64,000 nucleotides of DNA, taken from positions 107,985 through 171,984 of the forward strand of contig NZ_BJNT01000003.1 in assembly GCF_006539825.1 (NCBI RefSeq), in the 5' to 3' direction. Positions 8,022 to 15,445 of the stretch are shown in pieces. Position 1 is the first letter of the stretch. Each line of letters begins with the position of its first letter. A model generated the notes under the pieces. It saw only the letters and a list, made by a program, of their open reading frames with translations. It did not search any database and was not told the origin of the DNA. Position numbers and translations under genes: made by a program. Source of the stretch: Corynebacterium variabile. GTDB taxonomy: Bacteria; Actinomycetota; Actinomycetes; Mycobacteriales; Mycobacteriaceae.

Positions 8022-10168
8022 CCACCCCGGAAGACAGCGCCGACCGCCCGGTGCTCATCCCCGAGCTCGTCAGCCTGGACGCGGGTCTGCCCGCCGACAA
8101 GGATGTCGTGCTCAACGCCCTGGCCGACCTGCAGGTCGATGCCGGACGCGCCACCGACGCCACCGTGCTGCTCGGTGACATCCACGCCCGTGAGGCCCAG
8201 GCAGCCACCGGTCTGCCCGGCGGCATCGCCATCCCCCACTGCCGAACCACTGCGGTGGACGCCCCGTCCCTCGGCGTGGCACGACTCTCCGAGCCCACTG
8301 ACTTCGGCGCCGAGGACGGACCCGCGGACCTGGTATTCATGATCCTGGCGCCCGCCGGTGCCGGCAAAGAGCACCTGAAGATCCTCTCGACCCTGGCACG
8401 GTCCCTGGTCAAGAAGGACTACGTGGAGGCCCTGCGCTCCGCGTCCTCGGAAGAGGAGGTCGTCGCGCTGGTGACGGAGAAGCTCAACGCGAAGAAAAAG
8501 AAGAAGGCCTCGGCGGACCCAGAGGCGACTCCGGAAGCTCCGGCCGCTACCACGGCTGCCACCGCAGGGTCCGCCCAGGACAAGACCCCGCAAGCGGCCC
8601 CGGCCAAGAAGGTCACCAAGCTCGTCGGCGTGACCTCCTGCCCCACCGGCATCGCCCACACCTACATGGCCGCCGACGCCCTCACGGGTGCGGCCGACAA
8701 CCGTGACGACGTTGAGATCGTCATCGAGACGCAGGGTTCCTCGGGTACCGGGAAGCTGACGAAGGAGCAGATCGAGGAGGCGGACGCCGTCATCTTCGCC
8801 CACGGTGTCGCCGTCCGCGAAATCGAGCGCTTCGCAGGCAAACCTGTCGTGGACGTCCCGGTGAAGAAGGGCATTTCCGAGCCGGAGGAACTGATCAACC
8901 GTGCCATCGAAGCGTCCACCGCAGAGAACCCCCGGCGCGTCGCGGCATCCGGCGGTGGAGAATCCGGCGGTGACGACGAGGACGTGGGCAACCTCGGCTG
9001 GGGCTCACGCATCCAACAGGCCGTGATGACCGGTGTCTCCTACATGGTGCCCTTCGTCGCCGCCGGTGGTCTGCTCATGGCCCTCGGCTTCCTCATCGGC
9101 GGGTACAACGTCTCCAATGTCTGGGAGACGGCTGTCAAGGACTTCTCGCTGTGGAACCTGCCTGACCACCTCGACTACATGATGGACGGCAGCGAGGAAA
9201 CGTTCAGCTCCGACCGCTCCGGCCTGCTGCTCTACCTCGGAGCCGTCTTCTTCGGTGGCGGTACGACCGCGATGAGCTTCCTGGTGCCCGCACTGTCCGG
9301 ATACACCGCCTACGCGCTGGCGGGACGCCCCGGCATCGTCCCGGGCTTCGTCGGTGGCGCGATCTCGCTGACCGTCGGCGCCGGCTTCATCGGTGGACTG
9401 ATCACCGGTATCATCGCCGGCCTCGCCGCCATGTGGATCCAGTCCTACAAGGTGCCGCGCTGGCTGGCATCCATGATGCCGGTGGTCATCATCCCGCTGG
9501 TCGCCACGCTCATCACCGCAGCGTCGATGTTCCTCGTGCTCGGCCGCCCGCTTGCCGCGATCATGGACGGCCTGCAGAACTGGCTGACCGACATGTCCGA
9601 CAGCTCCGCCTGGCTGCTGGGCATCATCCTCGGCCTGATGATGTGCTTCGACCTCGGTGGCCCGGTGAACAAGGCCGCCTACCTCTTCGCCACCGCCGGG
9701 CTGTCCACCGGTGACGACGCCGCGCTGAAGATCATGGCCGCGGTCATCGCCGCTGGTATGGTCCCGCCGCTGGCCCTTGCGCTGGCGACGACGGTGCGTC
9801 CGAAGCTGTGGACCAAGGACGAGAAGGAGAACGGCAAGGCGTCCTGGCTACTCGGTGCGTCCTTCATCTCCGAGGGTGCGATCCCGTTCGCCGCGGCGGA
9901 CCCGCTGCGCATCATCCCATCGATGATGGTCGGTGGTGCCGTGACCGGTGCGATCTCCATGCAGCTCGGCGCGATGAGCCGCGCCCCGCACGGTGGTTTC
10001 TGGGTCGCCCCGCTGATGGACAACGCCTGGGGCTTCGTCCTGGCCGTGGTGGTCGGCACGCTCGTTTCCGCGGTAACGGTGATCATCGTCAAGCAGGTGA
10101 CCGGGAAGAAGGACGCCGCTGCTGCGTCCGACTCGACGCAAGAGGCTGCCGCCCCCGCTACCGCGTAA
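8018..10168 (+). CDS. fruA: PTS fructose permease, fused EIIABC
   Basis: This membrane protein takes up fructose and phosphorylates it to fructose 1-phosphate. Domain order in 716 residues: IIA (about 1-150) with phospho-accepting His74 in AIPHC. A Lys-rich then Ala/Pro-rich linker covers about 155-195. The IIB domain (about 197-300) has active-site Cys208 in GVTSCPTGIAHT. The IIC domain (about 330-690) has around eight to nine membrane helices and the motifs FISEGAIPFAAADP and GAMSRAPHGG. ATG 8018 overlaps the fruK stop and has AGGAG six bases upstream. In C. glutamicum, ptsH follows this gene and ptsI sits divergently upstream; here both places hold unrelated genes, so EI and HPr must be encoded elsewhere. 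The gene is also called ptsF in corynebacteria. Confidence 0.95.
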   Translation: MTTPEDSADRPVLIPELVSLDAGLPADKDVVLNALADLQVDAGRATDATVLLGDIHAREAQAATGLPGGIAIPHCRTTAVDAPSLGVARLSEPTDFGAEDGPADLVFMILAPAGAGKEHLKILSTLARSLVKKDYVEALRSASSEEEVVALVTEKLNAKKKKKASADPEATPEAPAATTAATAGSAQDKTPQAAPAKKVTKLVGVTSCPTGIAHTYMAADALTGAADNRDDVEIVIETQGSSGTGKLTKEQIEEADAVIFAHGVAVREIERFAGKPVVDVPVKKGISEPEELINRAIEASTAENPRRVAASGGGESGGDDEDVGNLGWGSRIQQAVMTGVSYMVPFVAAGGLLMALGFLIGGYNVSNVWETAVKDFSLWNLPDHLDYMMDGSEETFSSDRSGLLLYLGAVFFGGGTTAMSFLVPALSGYTAYALAGRPGIVPGFVGGAISLTVGAGFIGGLITGIIAGLAAMWIQSYKVPRWLASMMPVVIIPLVATLITAASMFLVLGRPLAAIMDGLQNWLTDMSDSSAWLLGIILGLMMCFDLGGPVNKAAYLFATAGLSTGDDAALKIMAAVIAAGMVPPLALALATTVRPKLWTKDEKENGKASWLLGASFISEGAIPFAAADPLRIIPSMMVGGAVTGAISMQLGAMSRAPHGGFWVAPLMDNAWGFVLAVVVGTLVSAVTVIIVKQVTGKKDAAAASDSTQEAAAPATA

Positions 10169-10250
10169 CACCAGACGCACCCCGATGGCACCCCTGGGCA
10201 TCTCCAGGAGTGTCAGTATCGTTGAGAGGTGAACAGGAGGTGCATCCACC

Positions 10251-10874
10251 ATGTCCACCACACGCACCCGACACACCCTGTCTTCGCTGTCTTCGCTGTC
10301 TTCGCTGTCTGCAGTCCTCGCGGCCGGCGTCCTCGTCCTCGGCGCCTGCAGTTCCGACGACACCGCGGCATCCGACTCTCCGTCCGGGACCGTGACGGTC
10401 ACCGCCGGCCCTCCGGACAGCACGGTCGCTCCTGGCCCCGGCGGTGAGGGGGACGGTGGAGAGAGCGACGACTGTTCCGGGTTCACCGGCGCCGACGCTG
10501 TCGCCCGCTGGGCGGGGGACGTCCCCCCGAACTCCGGTGGCTACCCGTGGGCCCCGGAATCGGCCGAGACCGACGGCTACGACCCCTGCGCCGACCTCTC
10601 ATGGATCATCCTGCCCATCGAGGGCGGCACCGCCTCCTCCCCGTACCAGATCATGCTCTTCCACAACGGCTCCTATCTCGGCACCGCCACCTCCGACGAC
10701 TACGGCTTCTACCCCGACATCTCCCGCGTCGACGACGCGACGGTCTCCGTCACCTGGCACTGGCCGAAGGACGGCGAATCCAATGTCGGACGCTCCGGCG
10801 AGTCGACCGCCCAGTTCACCTGGGACGAGTCCACGCAGTCGGTCCAGATGAACGGTGAAGTGCCGCCGGTGTGA
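10251..10874 (+). CDS. LppP/LprE-family lipoprotein
   Basis: This is an exported lipoprotein of 207 residues. The signal peptide has an unusual Ser-Leu repeat (LSSLSSLSSLS), a hydrophobic core and the lipobox VLGAC, with the lipidated Cys at about residue 28. A Thr/Gly/Pro-rich linker follows. The folded part contains GYDPCADLSWIILP and a Trp-rich end (SVTWHWPKDGE), which match the LppP/LprE lipoprotein domain known from mycobacteria; its function is not known. ATG 10251 is preceded by AGGAGGT at 10235-10241. It stands alone downstream of the PTS operon, with a possible promoter in the 82-base gap. Confidence 0.75.
   Translation: MSTTRTRHTLSSLSSLSSLSAVLAAGVLVLGACSSDDTAASDSPSGTVTVTAGPPDSTVAPGPGGEGDGGESDDCSGFTGADAVARWAGDVPPNSGGYPWAPESAETDGYDPCADLSWIILPIEGGTASSPYQIMLFHNGSYLGTATSDDYGFYPDISRVDDATVSVTWHWPKDGESNVGRSGESTAQFTWDESTQSVQMNGEVPPV
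10278..10304 (+). repeat. Three tandem 9-bp units inside a signal peptide
   Basis: CTGTCTTCG is repeated three times exactly, followed by a partial fourth unit (CTGTCTGCA). It encodes Leu-Ser-Ser repeats at the start of the lipoprotein signal peptide. Slippage would change the length by three residues without a frameshift. Confidence 0.9.
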
Positions 10875-10898
10875 CCCACCCCGCCGACAGAGCAGTGA

Positions 10899-11763
10899 TC
10901 AGGAGTTCTGCGCGGTGACGAGCAGTACCCGGGCAGGCACCGTGAGCAGTCCGGCGGAGTTCAGCATCGGCGTCAGCTCCGCACGCGCGTCAGCGAGTGC
11001 GTCCTCCCACTGCCCCACCGGCTCCAGGACCCGCCGGACCTGCAGCCCCACCCTCCCGACACAGGCGACGGCGAGACGCTCCGTGACATCGTCTGCTCCG
11101 GAGTGACCGTACGTGACCGGCTCCACCAGTTCGACGACCTCGATGCCGGACCAGCCGGCCGCAGTGAGAATCCCGCTGATCCGGTCGGGATCGGCGAACC
11201 ACCGGGCACCAGGTCGGTTCGGCACCGGCCCCTCCGGTCGCCTTCCGCCGACCTGCTCCGCGCGCTCCGCGGCACGGCGCATCCCCAGGTGGAACATGTC
11301 CTCCTCCCCCGGCCAGCAGACGAAGGACAGCCTCCCTCCTGAGGTGGTGTGAGGCCGTAGCGTCGTGAATGCGACGACCGGGTCAGCGAAGAACATCACC
11401 CCGAACCACGAGATCACCCGGTCGACCGGTGATCCGGGCAGCGGTCCTCCTGCGCATCGACCTCGACCACGGTCGCCCCGGGCACCCGGTCGCGGGCGGC
11501 GGCGACCATCACCGGGTCGAGATCCACGCCGCCAGATCCCCCACCGGGACGCCTGCGGCATGTGACTGCTCCAGCATGGTCCCTGCATCGCACCCGATGT
11601 CGAGCACCCGGTGCTCCTGGTGGAGGTCGGATGCGGCGAGCAATGCCCTGGTGAACGGGGCGAAGACACGGTCGTAGATCTGCTCGTCGTGGACCCAGTC
11701 CGTGGATTTCGACGCCCAGTCGGTCCGGGCGTCTGGTGGTGTCGGTGTGACAGGGATGGACAT
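10899..11763 (-). pseudogene. SAM-dependent methyltransferase, broken by two frameshifts
   Basis: Three minus-strand frames must be joined to read a class I methyltransferase. Frame one starts at ATG 11763 (MSIPVTPTPPDARTDW), carries the SAM motif RVLDIGCDAGTML and ends at a stop at 11509. Frame two gives GVDLDPVMVAAARDRVPGATVVEVDAQED, the acidic end of strand 2 and the following helix. Frame three resumes at SPVDRVISWFGVMFFADP and runs to the stop at 10899. The shifts lie at about 11525-11550 (a G-rich GGGGATCTGGCGGCG stretch) and about 11445-11460. With both repaired, the protein would be about 287 residues, normal for ubiE-like methyltransferases. It is last in a minus-strand run of decayed genes. 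Assembly error is possible but would need two independent indels. Confidence 0.85.
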
Positions 11764-11817
11764 TTCGGTGCTCCGGTGCGGTGTCGGTGGAGTGCCCGAG
11801 GATACCCCCATCCGAGA

Positions 11818-12651
11818 TCACCCGTAGACGACAAGCGACAGGTCAGGGTCGTCCGGCACCGTCACGGTGAAGAACCTGCAGGCACGGACAGTGGGTGCCG
11901 CGGGGTCGTCAGTGATACCGAGACCCCCACGCAAGGTACCGATCCGGTTCTCATAGGGCACGTAGCGGCTCCACAGCGACCGGAACTACGGTTCCTCCAG
12001 CAGCATCTGGACCGTCGCCCGCAGTGCCGCGGATGCCGCCCCGGTCGCCAGTTTCATGTGCACCAGCCCGATGACCTCCGCCGCCTTCTCCCGCCGGTCT
12101 ACGTACACGCGGCGGCTGACCGCACAATTCTCCGGGAAGGAGAGGTACTCCACCAGAGACACCTGCGACGGCGGATCATTCACACCGGGGAAGAGGATAC
12201 TCGAGCTCTCCTCGTCCGGGAGAGTGAGATTCAGGTCCCGGTCGAGAATGTGCTGCATGGTCGCCTCCGGGAAATGGCCGACGATGGCTTCGAGGACGCC
12301 CCGCGCACGCCGGTTGTCCTCGGAGGAAACGGCCGCCGCCGGCAGCGAACTCACTCCGAACAACAACCGGAGATACCGCCTGTCCGCGTCACCGAACTGC
12401 AGGGCATCCATGATTCCGGTGAGTATCGAGGGCGACGGATTGAGCATCCGGCCCTGCTCCGGCTTCGCGTAGTAGACGAGGCTGATCCCGGCGGCCCAGG
12501 CGACCTCCTACCGACGCATACCGGACACCCGGCGGTCCCCGACCGGATCGAACACCGGGGAGACCGGATCAGGGGCTATCCCGCCCCGGCGGTCCCGGAG
12601 AAATCCGGAATCCGCGTCCTTCCGGTGGTTCCGGAGGTCAGGGACGCTCAT
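11818..12651 (-). pseudogene. XRE-family regulator with MmyB-like ligand domain, broken by two amber codons
   Basis: One continuous minus-strand frame of 278 codons starts at ATG 12651, which shares a base with the stop of the DJ-1 gene. It encodes an N-terminal helix-turn-helix with the family signature GMRR-stop-EVAWAAGISLVYY then AKPEQGR and NPSPSIL, and a C-terminal MmyB-like domain. Two in-frame TAG codons interrupt it, at 12508-12510 and 11986-11988. Each sits where relatives have Glu (RREEVA and SxEFRxLW), so each fits a single GAG to TAG change. Only the middle 153 codons remain as a continuous open frame. No frameshift was found. Actinobacterial MmyB-like regulators are often found next to short-chain dehydrogenase genes, and one (also broken) lies 0.6 kb upstream. 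Confidence 0.85.
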
Positions 12652-13196
12652 CAGTCGGCGACTCCGAGGGCAGCGAGCAGCTCACGGTTGAATGCGGCCA
12701 GATCGTCCGGGGTGCGTGAGGTGATCAGCGGAAAACCGTTGGTGGCGTCCACGACGACCTCACTGTCCTCCCAGTCACCACCGGCGTTGACGATGTCGGT
12801 GGCGAGACTGGGGAACGAGGTCAGAGTCTTGCCCACCAACAGGTCGGCGTCCACCAGCAGCCACGGACCGTGGCAGATCGCGGCGACCGGACCGCCGACG
12901 GCGGCGATGTCCCTCACCAGACCACGCGCATCGGAGTCGGTACGCAGGCTGTCGGCGTTGAGGGTGCCGCCCGGGACGACCACGGCGTCGTACTCCGACG
13001 CCACGGCGTCCGCCAGGGTGATGTCGCTGTCGACATCAGGTCCGGGCGCCTTGTCTCCGCCGAGCGTCCTGATGCGTCCGCCGTCGGTCGATGCCACGAC
13101 CACTTCCACACCGGCGTCGCGCAGTGCTTCGATAGGACGGAGGATCTCGTCGGTCTCCGTGCCGTAGTTCGTCGAGATGACCAGTGCTTTCTTCAT
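12651..13196 (-). CDS. DJ-1/PfpI-family protein
   Basis: The 181-residue protein has a class I glutamine amidotransferase-like fold. It begins KKALVISTNYG, has the PGG loop (AVVVPGGTLNAD) and the nucleophile elbow AICHGPWLL, with the reactive Cys followed by His. This is the PfpI/YhbO-type subgroup, linked to stress resistance and described as protease, chaperone or deglycase; which activity applies here is unknown. It is the only intact gene of its minus-strand run. The start ATG 13196 has AGGAG six bases upstream, overlapping the SDR stop codon, and its own stop overlaps the start of the regulator pseudogene. Confidence 0.88.
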   Translation of the reverse strand: MKKALVISTNYGTETDEILRPIEALRDAGVEVVVASTDGGRIRTLGGDKAPGPDVDSDITLADAVASEYDAVVVPGGTLNADSLRTDSDARGLVRDIAAVGGPVAAICHGPWLLVDADLLVGKTLTSFPSLATDIVNAGGDWEDSEVVVDATNGFPLITSRTPDDLAAFNRELLAALGVAD

Positions 13197-13205
13197 GAAG
13201 TGCTC

Positions 13206-14026
13206 CTATTCTGCTGCCGGGGTGTCTGCCGCCGGCGTGTACGGGTCGATGTCGTATGCGGTCTGTACCAGCTCGGGGCGGGTACCGTCGGTGAGCGTCC
13301 GAGACCATTCTGCGTCCAACTGTGCCCTGACGTCCTCGACGGAGTTCACCGGAAGGACGTGACGGTACATGGCGTCTTTCCCCGTGAGGACGTCGATGCT
13401 GGTCGTGATGACCTCTTCGTGGTCGAACTGCTCATACGGGAAGGCGGGCCCGTTGTAGTTGTAGAGGCGGGTGGTGGGTTGATCGTAGCCACGGTCACGC
13501 CGTACTCCGCGAGTTCCTGGTCGAGGGCGTCGGCGAAGGCCTCGACAGCATGTTTCGACGCTGCGTAGGCACCGGTGAACGGGTCGACAGTCAGGCCTGC
13601 GACCGACGACATGAACACTATTCGTCCGGACTTCTTCGCCGCCATCTGCTTCGCGATGCCCTGGGTCAGGAGGACCGGCCCGAAGACATTGACCTCGAAC
13701 TGACGGCAGATGACCTCGGCCGGCAGGTCGACGGTCGCACCGCCGTCGGATATGCCGGCATTGTTCAGCGGTACGTCGACACCCCAATCCAGTGCCTTGG
13801 CGCGGTCCCCCTCATCGGTGACGACGGGTTTCTCGACCCGCAGTTCCACACCGCGGTCCCGGCCCTCAGCCCGGAGGGTGTTGACCTGAGCGATGATCTC
13901 GACACTGGCGACGACGGCGTGTCCCAGTTCGGCGAGGCGTAGCGACATCTACCTGCCGAAGCCACTGCCTGCCCCGGTGATCAGGTAGGTGCTCCACGTC
14001 TGTGAGTCTGGTGTCTGAATGCGCAC
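13206..14026 (-). pseudogene. Short-chain dehydrogenase/reductase, broken by an amber codon and a frameshift
   Basis: The frame opens at GTG 14026 (MRIQTPDSQTWSTYLITGAG) with the NAD(P)-binding glycine motif TGAGSGFGR. It meets TAG at 13949-13951 where relatives have Glu (GREIALRLAE), then continues MSLRLAELGHAVVA. The NNAG motif (LNNAGISDGG), the catalytic Ser (VFMSSVAG) and YAASK are present, so the active-site residues survive. A frameshift follows at about 13465-13490, after VTVATINP. The second frame carries LYNYNGPAFPYEQFDHEEV to the stop at 13206. It is upstream of, and probably co-transcribed with, the DJ-1 gene. Confidence 0.85.
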
Positions 14027-14090
14027 CACTCTGCGTCGGCCACGTCCCGGACGGCCTGGCCCTGTCGGTACCACCCGGTCGGAACCGACC

Positions 14091-15023
14091 TCAGAAGTCT
14101 TCGATGACCAGTTTCTTCATCGCCATCATGTGCTCGTAGGCGTCTGGCTGTTCCATGAGTTCAGCCAAGTTCTCCGGCACCACCTGCCAGCTCACGCCGT
14201 AGCGGTCCTTGAGCCAACCGCACTGCTCCGCTTCCGGGACCGCCGAGAGTGCCGACCAGATCCGGTCGATCTCATCCTGGTCGGCACACCGGACCTCCAG
14301 CGAGACTCCCTCAGTGAAGCCGAATCCGTGGTCGTAGCCCATGTCATTGCCGACGAACCACTGGTTACCGATCCGGAACTCGCCGAAGGCCAGTGCGTCC
14401 GCCGAGGCGGGACCGGTGGGCTCACCGTAGGGGAAGCGGTGCCCCGACCCACTGCCACCGGGGACGTCGGCGAACAAGGACGTGTAGAAGTCCGCCGCCT
14501 CCACGGCCTTGTCCTGGGCGTCCCCGCCGAACATCAGGGTGGGCACGAGGAACGGACGGGGGTCGCCTGAGGGGTCGGTGAGCATGAGCTGCCAGTTGAC
14601 CCCGTAGCGGTCGGCGACCCACCCGTAGTGTGGTGAAAACGGGTACTTCCCCAGTTCCATGAGAACGCTGCCTCCCTCGCACAGGGCTTCCCATGTCCGG
14701 TCGAGGGCGGTGCGTGCAGCAGTCGTGGCGGTCTCGTCGGAACCGCCGAACAGCAGCGGATCGAAGTTCAGCATGAAGGACAGCGCCGGGGTGGTACGGA
14801 ACTCGTCGCCGCCGTTGACCAGGGTGAGTCGCGTCCCTGCCACGGTGACGGCGACGGTCAGCGGTGCGCCGGCGAACTCCGCCTGGAGATCGGCCAACCC
14901 GGTCTCCGGGTATCGTGCCTCGACCTCGGCGTCGGTGAACGGCAGGGCCTCCGCGTAGAAACGGCCGGCCACCTCTGCCTCACGGTTGATCCAGATATTC
15001 GGGATGATGCGCTGCAGGGACAT
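14091..15023 (-). CDS. Two-domain VOC-family (PhnB/glyoxalase-like) protein
   Basis: The 310-residue protein has two tandem vicinal-oxygen-chelate domains of the PhnB type, about residues 1-150 and 155-310. Both carry PhnB-family signatures: IIPNIWINREAEVAGRFYAEAL, then GWVADRYGVNWQLML in the first and GWLKDRYGVSWQVVPENLAELM in the second. Such proteins are often annotated '3-demethylubiquinone methyltransferase', but no methyltransferase motif is present and actinobacteria lack ubiquinone, so that name should not be transferred. Substrate and metal are unknown. The start ATG 15023 has GGAG six bases upstream. Unlike the adjoining run, this gene is intact. Confidence 0.8.
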   Translation of the reverse strand: MSLQRIIPNIWINREAEVAGRFYAEALPFTDAEVEARYPETGLADLQAEFAGAPLTVAVTVAGTRLTLVNGGDEFRTTPALSFMLNFDPLLFGGSDETATTAARTALDRTWEALCEGGSVLMELGKYPFSPHYGWVADRYGVNWQLMLTDPSGDPRPFLVPTLMFGGDAQDKAVEAADFYTSLFADVPGGSGSGHRFPYGEPTGPASADALAFGEFRIGNQWFVGNDMGYDHGFGFTEGVSLEVRCADQDEIDRIWSALSAVPEAEQCGWLKDRYGVSWQVVPENLAELMEQPDAYEHMMAMKKLVIEDF

Positions 15024-15179
15024 GACAGCTCCGTTCGTCAGGAGAACTTTCCTGTCAATGCTACCGATGCGGCAGATCCGCAGATGGGGCTTCGTGTCTG
15101 CGGCACGAAGAGACCGAGAATCCCCGGGCCCCGGGAACCCTCATAACCCGAGACTCCTGCCGTCCCCCGGACACGACGA

Positions 15180-15205
15180 AGGCCCCCGGATTTCTCCGGG
15201 GGCCT
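15180..15205 (-). terminator. Hairpin downstream of tRNA-fMet
   Basis: Perfect 11-bp arms (AGGCCCCCGGA/TCCGGGGGCCT) enclose a 4-base loop. The hairpin starts nine bases past the 3' end of the minus-strand tRNA. The T-tract on that strand is weak. Confidence 0.75.
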
Positions 15206-15214
15206 CGTCCTTTG

Positions 15215-15288
15215 TAGCGGGGGCAGGATTCGAACCTACGACCTCTGGGTTATGAGCCCAGCGAGCTACCGAGCTGCTCCACCCCGCG
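15215..15288 (-). tRNA. Initiator tRNA-fMet (anticodon CAT)
   Basis: The minus strand folds as a 74-base cloverleaf: acceptor CGCGGGG, D-arm GAGC...GCTC, anticodon stem CTGGG/CCCAG with loop CTCATAA, T-arm GTAGG-TTCGAAT-CCTGC, acceptor 3' strand CCCCGC. C1 cannot pair with position 72 (T), and three G-C pairs close the anticodon stem; both are initiator hallmarks. The CCA end is not encoded. Confidence 0.95.
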
Positions 15289-15343
15289 ACGGGTGACTGA
15301 AGAAGAACCAGTCTGTGCGACCCGCTCTCTCAGCGACTCCCAT

Positions 15344-15372
15344 AGTGTAGCGCGCACACCGGACAATGTGAA
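15344..15372 (-). promoter_or_regulatory. Promoter of tRNA-fMet
   Basis: On the minus strand TTCACA (15372-15367) and TACACT (15349-15344) are separated by exactly 17 bases. The -10 box ends 55 bases before the mature 5' end of the tRNA. The -35 box abuts the terminator of the upstream UPF0182 gene. Confidence 0.7.
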
Positions 15373-15411
15373 ATCCCCTGGTCACCCCGGAAATCGGGGC
15401 GATCAGGGGAT
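15373..15411 (-). terminator. Rho-independent terminator of the UPF0182 gene
   Basis: On the minus strand ATCCCCTG and CAGGGGAT form the stem base and CCCCG/CGGGG continue it, closing a small loop. A short T-run (TTT) follows. It starts 34 bases after the stop codon. Confidence 0.75.
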
Positions 15412-15445
15412 CACAGGACCGTCAGCGACGCAGCACCGTCAGCGA

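Noticed and set aside
11986..13951. Amber codons read as an amino acid (reassigned TAG)
   Set aside because: pcrA, katG, secA, hpf and sahH in this window all end with TAG, and no CUA-anticodon tRNA was seen, so TAG works as a normal stop.
14091..15023. 3-demethylubiquinone methyltransferase activity for the VOC protein
   Set aside because: The name is a common database transfer. The protein has VOC domains and no SAM-binding motif.
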